Source: Clostridia bacterium (GTDB lineage: Bacteria > Bacillota > Clostridia > Christensenellales > Aristaeellaceae). Taken from it: a stretch of 64,000 nt of DNA. The notes below the pieces were generated by a model. That model did not search any database. It was not told where the DNA came from and saw only the letters and a list, made by a program, of their open reading frames with translations. The stretch lies in contig JAFXVR010000038.1 in NCBI GenBank assembly GCA_017534885.1, positions 1 through 64,000 on the forward strand. The letters run 5' to 3'. The translations under genes and the position numbers were made by a program. This document shows positions 34,999-44,355 of this stretch, piece by piece. Positions within the stretch are counted from its first letter, which is position 1, and every line of letters begins with the position of its first letter.

Positions 34999-36053
34999 TG
35001 GCTGAGCAGAAGCTGACCCTCGCCTGCGCTGAGGCCGCCGGTCTTGCGGAAGAAATCCTCATCCGCTCCGGCGCGCCCCAGGCGGACGCCTCCCTGGTGG
35101 CAGACTGTCTGCTGGAGGCTGAAATCAGCCGCATGCCCTCCCACGGTTTCCTCCGGCTGCGTCCCACCGTGGAGCGCATTCATCTGGGGCTCATCAATCC
35201 CCGGCCCAACATCCGCTGCCAGATGACCGCGCCCAACATTTGTCTCTTTGACGGGGACGGCGCCATGGGCCAGGTGGCGGGGCATCAGGCCATGCAGGAG
35301 TGCATCCGCATCGCGAAGGAATACGGCAGCGCTTTCGCCGCTGTTCGCAGGGTCTTCCACTTCGGCATGATCGGCCGCTATGTGCGCACGGCCGCTTCGC
35401 AAGGCTGTCTGGCCTTCGTGTGCACCAACGCCAGCGCGCAGATGGCCCCCTTCGGCGGCATGACCAAGGTGCTGGGCACCAATCCCTTCGCCATCGCCTT
35501 CCCCACCGTGGACGGCGACGCCTTCTCCCTGGATGTGTCCACCGCGGCGGCTGCCCGGGGGAAGATCCGCATGGCCGCCCGGGAAGGCAGGGTCATTCCC
35601 GCCGGCTGGGCCATTGACCCGGAAGGCCGGGATACCACTTCTCCCGAGGCCGGCCTGAAGGGCAGCGTCCTGCCTATGGCCGGGCATAAGGGCTTCGGCA
35701 TGGCCATGGCGGTGGATATGCTCAGCGGCATCCTGACCGGAGCCGACCTGAGCTATGAAGCGCCCAATATGTTCGACAGCAGATCGCCCGTCAACACCGG
35801 CTGCTTCATGATGGCGCTTGATCTCTCCCGCTTTGTACCGGATCAGGCAGTCTATGAGGCCCGCATGAGCGCCTGGCTGGAGCGCATCCGCTTTTCTGAG
35901 CTCCGCCCCGGCGTGGACAGCATTCACGTTCCCGGAGACACCCAGAACGCCCTCCGCCGGGATCATCCCAATGAGATCACCCTGTCCCGGAGCACCTGGG
36001 ACGACATGCAGCAGCTCCTGCGCGAGTGCTGCGCCAAGGGGGACAAGACATGA
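34998..36053 (+). CDS. Ldh2/malate-sulfolactate dehydrogenase family oxidoreductase
   Basis: The 351-residue NAD(P)-dependent enzyme belongs to the Ldh2 family. That family holds malate, sulfolactate (ComC), ureidoglycolate and 2,3-diketogulonate dehydrogenases. The conserved active-site stretch is RMPSHGFLRL, with VFHFGMIGRY and GTNPFAIAFP following and AGHKGFGMAMAVDML near the C-terminus. The substrate is a 2-hydroxy (or 2-imino) acid. Its place directly after the transporter suggests it oxidises an imported or derived hydroxyacid such as malate. Confidence 0.88.
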   Translation: MAEQKLTLACAEAAGLAEEILIRSGAPQADASLVADCLLEAEISRMPSHGFLRLRPTVERIHLGLINPRPNIRCQMTAPNICLFDGDGAMGQVAGHQAMQECIRIAKEYGSAFAAVRRVFHFGMIGRYVRTAASQGCLAFVCTNASAQMAPFGGMTKVLGTNPFAIAFPTVDGDAFSLDVSTAAAARGKIRMAAREGRVIPAGWAIDPEGRDTTSPEAGLKGSVLPMAGHKGFGMAMAVDMLSGILTGADLSYEAPNMFDSRSPVNTGCFMMALDLSRFVPDQAVYEARMSAWLERIRFSELRPGVDSIHVPGDTQNALRRDHPNEITLSRSTWDDMQQLLRECCAKGDKT

Positions 36054-37387
36054 ACATGACCCGAGCGCTCTGCGATTTCCTCGCCTCCATGGACATTGCG
36101 CGCATCGGCGAGGACAACCTGCAGGACATCCGATACAAGCTGCTGGACTGGCTGGGCTGCTGCGTCGCCGCCCAGGGTCGGGAGGCGCAGAAGCGGGCCG
36201 CGGCTCTGGCGCTTCGTCAGGGCGGCAATCCCATGAGCAGCGCTGTAGGCCTGCCGGAACGGCTGGGCTCCCACGAGGCCGCATTCTACAACGGCATGAT
36301 GAGCCACCTGCTGGAATACGACGACACCAACAAGATCGCCATCACCCATCCCGGCGCGCCGGTCATCGCCGCCGCCTTAGCCGCCGCTGAGGCGGAACAG
36401 GCCAGCTTCGCGGACTTCGCCTGCGGGGTGGCCAGCGGCTATGAAGCCATGATCCGCCTGGGCGGCGCGGTGAATCCCGACCATTATGAGCGCTGGCACA
36501 CCACGGGCACCTGCGGTACCTTTGCTGCCGCGGCAGCCGCCGGACGTATTTTGAATCTCTCCGGCGAGGAGATGGAGCGCGCCTTCGGCATCGCCGCGAC
36601 CATGGCCAGCGGACTGGTGGGCGTGTTCGGCACCGAGGCCAAGCTGGTGACGGTGGGCAACGCGGCCCGCAACGGCCTGATCGCCGCGGAGCTGGCCCGG
36701 CTGGGCTACACAGCGCCGGAGGACGCCTTCGCCGGAGAAAAGGGCTATGCCCGCGCCGCCAACGCCAAGGAAGACCTGTCCTTCATGGTGCCCCAGCCCG
36801 GGGATGCCCTGCTGCTGGAGGACGCCTATTACAAAATGCACGCCTCCTGCGGCCATACCCACTCCGCCCTGGATGCCCTGCAGGCGCTGATGGCGGACGA
36901 AGGCGTCACGGAAGCGCAGGTGGAAAGCGCGGAGGCGGAGGTCTACCGCACCGCTGAAAAGCTCTGCGCGTCGCTCGCCACTGAGAATGAGATCAAGGCC
37001 AAGTTCTCGCTTCCCTACTGCATCGCCTGCATGCTGCGCTTCGGGCAGGTAACACTGGCGGAATTCACGCCCGAGCTTCTGCGGGACGAAAGCCTGCTGT
37101 CCCTGGCGAGCCGCGTCACGGTGAAGGAGAATCCGGCCTTCACCGCCGCCTATCCCTCTCTGCGGACGGAGCGGGTCATCCTTCACCTGAAAGACGGGCG
37201 CGCCCTGTCCCGGCAGATCGATCTCCCGGTGGGCCGTCCCCCGCACGCCTTCATCGAAAAGAAATTCTTCGCCCTCAGCGGCATGAGCGTCTCACCTTTG
37301 GTGAGTGAAACGCTCATGAAAGCCGTCCTGAGCCTGAAGCTGACTGACACCTTAGAGGATCTGGGCACGCTGATCCGACGCCTCTGA
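36050..37387 (+). CDS. MmgE/PrpD family protein
   Basis: The 445-residue protein has the helical MmgE/PrpD fold signatures LLEYDDTNKIAITHPGAPV near residue 90 and the C-terminal mixed domain. Family members include 2-methylcitrate dehydratase, cis-aconitate decarboxylase and iminodisuccinate epimerase, so family alone does not fix the reaction. The ATG at 36050 overlaps the previous stop (ATGA) and lies 7 nt after AAGGGGG. Next to a fumarase/aspartase-type lyase it recalls the iminodisuccinate epimerase-lyase pair of Agrobacterium. With aconitases nearby, a tricarboxylate dehydratase or decarboxylase is equally possible. Confidence 0.85.
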   Translation: MNMTRALCDFLASMDIARIGEDNLQDIRYKLLDWLGCCVAAQGREAQKRAAALALRQGGNPMSSAVGLPERLGSHEAAFYNGMMSHLLEYDDTNKIAITHPGAPVIAAALAAAEAEQASFADFACGVASGYEAMIRLGGAVNPDHYERWHTTGTCGTFAAAAAAGRILNLSGEEMERAFGIAATMASGLVGVFGTEAKLVTVGNAARNGLIAAELARLGYTAPEDAFAGEKGYARAANAKEDLSFMVPQPGDALLLEDAYYKMHASCGHTHSALDALQALMADEGVTEAQVESAEAEVYRTAEKLCASLATENEIKAKFSLPYCIACMLRFGQVTLAEFTPELLRDESLLSLASRVTVKENPAFTAAYPSLRTERVILHLKDGRALSRQIDLPVGRPPHAFIEKKFFALSGMSVSPLVSETLMKAVLSLKLTDTLEDLGTLIRRL

Positions 37388-37410
37388 CGACACCGAAAGG
37401 AGCTGACACC

Positions 37411-38778
37411 ATGGCTTGCAATATGCTTGACTCCAGCCTGTACCGCAATTCCTTCTCCACCCCCGTGATGCGCGAGATCTTCGACGACAGGAGCATCATG
37501 CAGAACATCCTCGATATCGAGGCCGCCCTCGCCGCCACCCAGGGCGAAATGGGGCTGATTCCCAAGGAGGCCGCCGAGGAAATCTGCCGCAAGGCCAAGG
37601 CGGAGAACCTTGATTTTGCCCGGGTCGAAGCCGGCGTGAACAGGGTGGGCCATTCTCTGGTGCCGATCCTGAAGGAATTCCAGACCGTGTGCGAGGGCGA
37701 TTACGGCGAGTACGTGCACATGGGCGCCACCACTCAGGACATCATCGACACTGCCTTCATGATGGCCATGAAGCGGGGCGTCGAGGTCATACACAAGGAC
37801 ATGCTGGAAACGGAGGTGCTGCTCTGCGACACCGCCGAGAAGTACCGCGACACCATCATGCCCGGCCGCTCCCACACCCAGCAGGCCCTGCCCATCACCT
37901 TTGGCTACAAGGTGGCCGTGTGGGCCAGCGAGCACCGCCGGAACATTGAGCGCCTTGAAGAGTGCATGAAGCGCTGCTTTGTGGGCGAGATGGCCGGCGC
38001 TGTGGGCACCATGGCGGGCTTCGGCCCGGACGGTCTGGAGGTCAGCCGCCGCACCATCGAGCGGCTGGGCTTGGGCGTGCCGGATGTGGCCTGGCACACC
38101 TCCCGCGATCGCATCGCTGAAATCTGCACCACCCTGACCATTATTGCCTACAGCTACGGCAAAATGGGCGCCAACCTGGCCAACATGCAGATGACCGAGC
38201 TGAGTGAAGTGGCCGAGGGCTTCGTGAAGGGCTCCGTCGGCTCCTCCACCATGCCCCACAAGCGCAATCCCAACACCCTGGAATCCCTGCAGATGCTGGC
38301 CCGACTCATCAAGGGCGACACCGAGGCCGCCATCGAGAGCATGTTCTGCGCCCACGAGCGCGACGGCGCCCTGTGGAAGATCGAGTGGAAGGCCGCCAAC
38401 GAGGTGGTCATCTTAGCCGGTTCCTCCGCCATGCGGGCCAAGAAGGTCTTTGCCAACCTGACGGTCAACGCGAAGAAGATGCGGCGTGATCTGGACATCC
38501 TCAAGGGGCTGATGCAGAGCGAGGGCATCATGCTGGAGCTGGGCAAGAAGGTGGGCAAGCAGACCGCCCACAGCATTGTATACCAGGTGTGCATGGACGC
38601 CTTCGAGCAGGACGCCGACTTCTGCGAGATGCTGCTCAAGAACGAGACCGTTGCCGCCAGCGTGACCGAGGAGGAGATCCGCAGGATCCTCGATCCCGAG
38701 GGCTACACCGGTTTGAGCGGCGAAATCGTGGATCAGGTGGTGCGCAATGTGCGCGAAGCCCACAAGAAGTACGAGTAA
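37411..38778 (+). CDS. fumarase/aspartase superfamily lyase (adenylosuccinate lyase / CMLE-like)
   Basis: The 455-residue enzyme has the superfamily signature GSSTMPHKRNPNTLE at about residue 285, and the upstream catalytic regions HMGATTQDIIDTA and GRSHTQQALPITFGYKVA. It is closest in style to adenylosuccinate lyase and carboxymuconate cycloisomerase. The pur operon is separate, and this gene lies in a catabolic operon between prpD-like and uxaA-like genes, so a C-N or C-O lyase releasing fumarate is more likely than PurB. It could still be the organism's PurB, since none is seen in the pur operon. GAAAGGAGC precedes the ATG. Confidence 0.85.
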   Translation: MACNMLDSSLYRNSFSTPVMREIFDDRSIMQNILDIEAALAATQGEMGLIPKEAAEEICRKAKAENLDFARVEAGVNRVGHSLVPILKEFQTVCEGDYGEYVHMGATTQDIIDTAFMMAMKRGVEVIHKDMLETEVLLCDTAEKYRDTIMPGRSHTQQALPITFGYKVAVWASEHRRNIERLEECMKRCFVGEMAGAVGTMAGFGPDGLEVSRRTIERLGLGVPDVAWHTSRDRIAEICTTLTIIAYSYGKMGANLANMQMTELSEVAEGFVKGSVGSSTMPHKRNPNTLESLQMLARLIKGDTEAAIESMFCAHERDGALWKIEWKAANEVVILAGSSAMRAKKVFANLTVNAKKMRRDLDILKGLMQSEGIMLELGKKVGKQTAHSIVYQVCMDAFEQDADFCEMLLKNETVAASVTEEEIRRILDPEGYTGLSGEIVDQVVRNVREAHKKYE

Positions 38779-38791
38779 GGAGGTGCACAAC

Positions 38792-39088
38792 ATGGACATT
38801 TGTCTGGCGCTGAAAGTCACGGACAAGGACAATGTGGCCACCATCTTCGCCAACGGCGTGAAGGACGGCATGCAGGTGGACGTGCATGACAAGAAGGGCA
38901 GCAGCGAGCTCATGACGGTCATCGGCGACGTGCCCTATGGCCACAAGATTGCGGTGCGCGAGATCAAAAAGGGCGAGCTGATCATCAAGTACGGCGAGGA
39001 GATCGGCGCGGCCACCAAGGATATCGCCAAGGGCGAGTATGTACACGTTCACAACCTGGAAGCCCTGCGCGGACGCGGGGATCTGTGA
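38792..39088 (+). CDS. UxaA/SuyA-type dehydratase, small SAF-domain subunit
   Basis: The 98-residue protein is a stand-alone SAF domain as found at the N-terminus of altronate and galactarate dehydratases and as SuyA of sulfolactate sulfo-lyase. Typical residues are YGHKIAVREIKKGELIIKYG and YVHVHNLE at the end. AAGGAGG lies 7 nt before the ATG at 38792. It forms a two-subunit enzyme with the next gene. Confidence 0.88.
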   Translation: MDICLALKVTDKDNVATIFANGVKDGMQVDVHDKKGSSELMTVIGDVPYGHKIAVREIKKGELIIKYGEEIGAATKDIAKGEYVHVHNLEALRGRGDL

Positions 39089-39100
39089 GGGAGGCGCGCC

Positions 39101-40279
39101 ATGAGCTACACTTTTCAGGGCTATCGCCGGGCCAACGGCAAAGTCGGTTCCAGAAATCTGGTGGCAGTGATTCCCAGCGTAATCTGCGCCAACGACGTGG
39201 GTCAGGCCATCTGCCGCCAGGTGCAGGGCACCATCGGCTACTTCCACCATCAAGGCTGCTGCCAGCTGCCCATCGACCTGAAGCGGGTCACGGACACCCT
39301 GTCCAACCTGGGCCAGAGCCCCAATGTGGGCGCTGCCCTGTTGGTCAGCCTGGGCTGCGAGGGCACCGACGCCAACCGCCTGGTGGAGGAAATCTCTGCC
39401 GCGGGCAAGCCGGTGGAAATCATCCGCATCCAGGAGCTGGGCGGCACGGCCCGGGCCATTCAGGCCGGAATTGACGCCGCGCAGCGCCTCGTACAGGAGA
39501 TTTCCGGCATCCAGCGCGAGGAAACGGACGTGTCCGAGGTCGTGATGGCCATCAAGTGCGGTGCCTCCGACACCACTTCCGGCATGGCTTCCAACTGCGT
39601 GATCGGCTATGTGGCTGATAAGCTGGTGGATCTGGGCGCTACCGTGGTCTTCGGCGAGACCACCGAGTTCTTAGGCGGCGAGCACATCTTAGCCCGCCGC
39701 GCGGTGGGCGGCGAAAACGGCCCCGTCGGTCAGAAGATCTATGAGATCGTGGAACGGATGGAAAGCCGCGCCAAGGCCATCGGCGAGGACATGCGCGGCG
39801 GCCAGCCCACCCCCGGCAACATCGCCGGCGGCCTCTCCAGCATCGAGGAGAAGAGCCTGGGCGCCATCGTGAAGTCCGGCACGCGGCCCATCCAGGGCGT
39901 GCTGGAATACACCGAGCGCATCGACGGTCAGAAGGGCCTCTGGATCAAGGACGCCCCCGGCCGCGAGCCCGAGATTCTCACCGGCATGGCGGCCACCGGC
40001 GCCCAGTTCATGATGTTCTCCACCGGCCGCGGCGCTCCCCAGGGCTTCCCGAGCATGCCCGTTATCAAGATCTGCGGCAACCCCAATACCTATGAGCGGA
40101 TGCAGCACGACATGGATCTGAACGCCGGACGGATCATCACCGGCGAGAAGACCATCGAGGAAGTGGGCGAGGAAGCCTTCCAGGAGATGCTGAAGGTGCT
40201 CAGCGGCAAGATGACCAAGAATGAAGCCCTCGGCTACTTCGGCTCCATGGACATCTTCTGCCTGGGTCCCGTGATCTGA
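39101..40279 (+). CDS. UxaA/SuyB-type dehydratase, large subunit
   Basis: The 392-residue protein is the C-terminal catalytic part of the altronate/galactarate dehydratase family, separate here as in SuyB. Recognisable stretches are YRRANGKVGSRN, YFHHQGCCQLP, SLGCEGTDANRLVEEI, KCGASDTTSGMASN and GETTEFLGGEHIL. Metal-binding His and Cys residues are present. The enzyme should eliminate water (or sulfite) from a hydroxyacid to give a 2-oxo acid. Sulfolactate, altronate-like sugar acids or another hydroxy-dicarboxylate are all possible. Only 12 nt separate it from the small subunit. Confidence 0.87.
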   Translation: MSYTFQGYRRANGKVGSRNLVAVIPSVICANDVGQAICRQVQGTIGYFHHQGCCQLPIDLKRVTDTLSNLGQSPNVGAALLVSLGCEGTDANRLVEEISAAGKPVEIIRIQELGGTARAIQAGIDAAQRLVQEISGIQREETDVSEVVMAIKCGASDTTSGMASNCVIGYVADKLVDLGATVVFGETTEFLGGEHILARRAVGGENGPVGQKIYEIVERMESRAKAIGEDMRGGQPTPGNIAGGLSSIEEKSLGAIVKSGTRPIQGVLEYTERIDGQKGLWIKDAPGREPEILTGMAATGAQFMMFSTGRGAPQGFPSMPVIKICGNPNTYERMQHDMDLNAGRIITGEKTIEEVGEEAFQEMLKVLSGKMTKNEALGYFGSMDIFCLGPVI

Positions 40280-40285
40280 GCCAGC

Positions 40286-40323
40286 GCTCCCCTGACGGCG
40301 CATCGCTGTGAGGGGAGCTTTCC
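40286..40323 (+). terminator. attenuator-like hairpin before the LarA-type genes
   Basis: GCTCCCCT (40286-40293) pairs with AGGGGAGC (40311-40318), followed by TTTCCTGT. The weak T-tract suggests partial read-through into the LarA-type and fumarase genes. Confidence 0.55.
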
Positions 40324-40351
40324 TGTCTGTACCTGAAATGCGGAGGATCGT

Positions 40352-41635
40352 ATGATGAGAGCGCCCCAGCCCGTGTGTATTCCCATCGGTGAGCGCGCGG
40401 CGGAAGTCATGGTTCCCAACCTGGTGAAGGTGGTGGAGCCGCCCCGGGTGCCCGGTGTGCCGGACCGTCGGGCGGAAGTCCGCCGTGCCCTGGACGCGCC
40501 CATCGGCAGCCGTTCCCTGCGGGAGATCGCCCGAGGGCGGCGTCAGACGGTGATCGTCGTCAACGACATCACCCGGCCCTATCCAGGTCAGCTGATGGTG
40601 GAGGAAATTGTGAAGGATCTGGCGGAAGCCGGCATGGCTGATGACCAGATCAGCCTCCTCATCGCCTACGGCCAGCACCGGGAGAACACGCCCGATGAGC
40701 TGAAAGCCATGCTCGGCGAAGAACTTCTTCGCCGCTTCAGGGTGGTTCACCACCATGCCGGCATTCCGGAGGAGAACATCACCATCGGTTATACCGCCGG
40801 CGGTGTGGAAGTATCTGTCGACCGCTTCTACATGGAAGCCGACCTCAAAATAATCACCGGCTGCATCGCGCCTCACCAGTTCGCGGGCTTCTCCGGCGGG
40901 CGCAAAAGCGTCATCCCCGGCATTGCGGGCATCGAGGCCGTCAAGCGGCATCATTCTTTTCCCATCCGTCCTGAGAAGGTATCTCTGGGTATTCTGGAGA
41001 ATAATCATTTCCATCTAGAGGCGCTGGAAGCCGCCCGCATGACAGGCGTGGACTTCATCGTCAATTCAGTGGATAACGCGGAGCGGGAGCTGGTGGCCTG
41101 CGTGGCCGGCGATCTGGAAGCCGCTTTCCATGCGGGGGTTGAAGTATCCCGCAGGGTCTGGACAGTGCGCATTCCCGTCCGGCCGAAGGTCGTGATCGTC
41201 AGCCCCGGCGGCTATCCCCGGGATTTCGACCTGCACCAGTCCCAGAAGGCTATCGGCTGCTCCGAGCTGCTTCTGCCGGACGGCGGCGGCCTCATCCTCT
41301 GCGCCGAGTGCCGGGACGGGGCGGGCAAGCCGGGCGAGCTGCTGAAAAAGGCAGCCAGCCCCGATGAGGTCATCGACGATTTCCTGAAGAACGGACTCAA
41401 GCCCAACGGCAACGGCAAGGCTTACATGTTGGCCCGCGCCGCCAGGCGCTACACCATCGCCCTCGCCGGGAGCCGGATTCCCCAGTCCGACCTGCGGGAG
41501 ATGTTCCTGGACGGCTATGACACCGTCGAGGAAGCCATCGCGGTCATGCTGAAGCGGTTCGGCCCGGACGCGCCGATCCTCGTGGTGCCCCACGCATCCG
41601 AAGTCATTCCACTGATCGAATCAACCGACGAATGA
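40352..41635 (+). CDS. LarA-family nickel-pincer-dependent racemase/epimerase
   Basis: The 427-residue protein keeps the hallmarks of lactate racemase LarA. VVHHHAG holds the first histidine of the Ni site. APHQFAGFSGGRKSVIPGI contains the second histidine and the lysine that binds the pyridinium cofactor. A further pair lies in VKRHHSF. LarA relatives racemise lactate, malate and other 2-hydroxyacids. The cofactor makers LarB, LarC and LarE are not in this window and must lie elsewhere if the enzyme is active. CGGAGG lies 5 nt before the ATG. Confidence 0.85.
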   Translation: MMRAPQPVCIPIGERAAEVMVPNLVKVVEPPRVPGVPDRRAEVRRALDAPIGSRSLREIARGRRQTVIVVNDITRPYPGQLMVEEIVKDLAEAGMADDQISLLIAYGQHRENTPDELKAMLGEELLRRFRVVHHHAGIPEENITIGYTAGGVEVSVDRFYMEADLKIITGCIAPHQFAGFSGGRKSVIPGIAGIEAVKRHHSFPIRPEKVSLGILENNHFHLEALEAARMTGVDFIVNSVDNAERELVACVAGDLEAAFHAGVEVSRRVWTVRIPVRPKVVIVSPGGYPRDFDLHQSQKAIGCSELLLPDGGGLILCAECRDGAGKPGELLKKAASPDEVIDDFLKNGLKPNGNGKAYMLARAARRYTIALAGSRIPQSDLREMFLDGYDTVEEAIAVMLKRFGPDAPILVVPHASEVIPLIESTDE

Positions 41636-42930
41636 GGCAGACAGATATGAGCGGAAATCATGAGAACGTCAACGCCCTGCTGCGTGACATCCCCATTCCG
41701 AAGATGTACAGGGTTCGCCAGATCTTTGACACCGCCCGCCTGGAAGACCCAGCGGCAGCCCTGCGGGAAGAACTGAACCGTCCCGGAATCAGGGAGCGGG
41801 TGAAGCCCGGCATGTCCATCGCCGTCACGGCGGGCAGCCGGGGTATCGACAACATTGTGCTCATTTTGCGGGAAACCGTGCGCTTCCTGCAAGAAGCGGG
41901 CGCCAATCCCTTTATCATCCCGGCCATGGGCAGCCACGGCGGCGCCACGGCGGAAGGGCAGGTGGCCATTCTGGAGAGTCTGGGCATCACCATCGAAAGC
42001 GTCGGCTGCCCCATCCGCGCCACCATGGAGGTGGTGAATCTCACCCATCTGGCGGACGGCACGCCTGTGCGAATGGATCGGTATGCCTATGAGGCGGACG
42101 GCGTTGTGGTCGTCAACCGGGTCAAGCCCCACACCGGCTTCCGCGGGCGCTATGAGAGCGGCCTGTTTAAGATGATGACGGTAGGCCTTGGCAAGCAGAA
42201 GGGCGCTGAGCTGACCCACGGCCGCGGCCGCCTGCGCATGGGCGAGACCATCGAAATGTGCGGCAACGCCTATCTGGATCGCGCAAAGATCCTCTTCGGC
42301 GTCGCCACGGTGGAAAACTCCTTTGACAAGACCTGGAAGCTGGCCGCGCTCACCCCGCAGGAGATCCGGGAGCAGGAGCCCGAGCTTCTGCTCAAGGCCC
42401 GGGATCTGCTGCCCAGCCTGCGCCTTCAGTACGCAGATGTGCTGGTGGTGGACACCATGGGCAAGAACATCAGCGGCACCGGCATGGATACCAATATCAC
42501 CCGCTCCTATACCCACGGCTACGGCATCAGCCGGGAGGGCCGGGCCAAGCGCATCGCTGTGCTGGATCTGACAGACGAAAGCCACGGCTCGGCGGTGGGC
42601 ATCGGCCAGGCGGATGTGACCACCCAGCGCATGTTCGAGAAGATCGACTTCAACACCACCTATCCGAACCTGCTGACCTCCGGCGGCACGGACAGCGCGA
42701 AAATCCCCATGGTGCTGGACAATCAGCGGCTGGCCATTCAGGCGGCCATCAAGACATCAGCGGGCAGTGACCCGGAGCATGTCAAGCTGATCCGCATCCG
42801 GGACACCCTCCACATCACCGAAATCGAGGTCTCGGAGGCTTTCATCGAGGAAGCCCGGAAAACCGAGGGGCTGGAAGTGCTGGAAGGCCCCTTCGAGCTG
42901 GCCTTTGACGAGAACGGCAACCTGTTCTGA
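41632..42930 (+). CDS. LarA-like DUF2088 family protein, second paralog
   Basis: The 432-residue protein belongs to the wider LarA/DUF2088 superfamily (AVTAGSRGIDNIVLIL, AMGSHGGATAEGQ). It has VKPHTGFRGRYESGLFKMM where LarA has the cofactor-binding HFAGFSGGRK motif. A histidine and a lysine are kept at roughly corresponding places, but cofactor binding cannot be confirmed. The ATG at 41632 overlaps the preceding stop (ATGA); an ATG at 41647 has a slightly better ribosome site. The tandem LarA-type pair suggests two racemisation or epimerisation steps, or one active and one accessory protein. Confidence 0.8.
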   Translation: MRQTDMSGNHENVNALLRDIPIPKMYRVRQIFDTARLEDPAAALREELNRPGIRERVKPGMSIAVTAGSRGIDNIVLILRETVRFLQEAGANPFIIPAMGSHGGATAEGQVAILESLGITIESVGCPIRATMEVVNLTHLADGTPVRMDRYAYEADGVVVVNRVKPHTGFRGRYESGLFKMMTVGLGKQKGAELTHGRGRLRMGETIEMCGNAYLDRAKILFGVATVENSFDKTWKLAALTPQEIREQEPELLLKARDLLPSLRLQYADVLVVDTMGKNISGTGMDTNITRSYTHGYGISREGRAKRIAVLDLTDESHGSAVGIGQADVTTQRMFEKIDFNTTYPNLLTSGGTDSAKIPMVLDNQRLAIQAAIKTSAGSDPEHVKLIRIRDTLHITEIEVSEAFIEEARKTEGLEVLEGPFELAFDENGNLF

Positions 42931-42966
42931 CCCGCAGCGGCAATCAACCTGAAGGAGAGAGACAGT

Positions 42967-44349
<1,383 letters not shown>

Positions 44350-44355
44350 CCCGGG

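Noticed and set aside
37411-38778. Assignment as PurB (adenylosuccinate lyase) by motif
   Set aside because: Context is a catabolic operon 15 kb from the pur operon and between prpD-like and uxaA-like genes. PurB is kept only as a secondary possibility.
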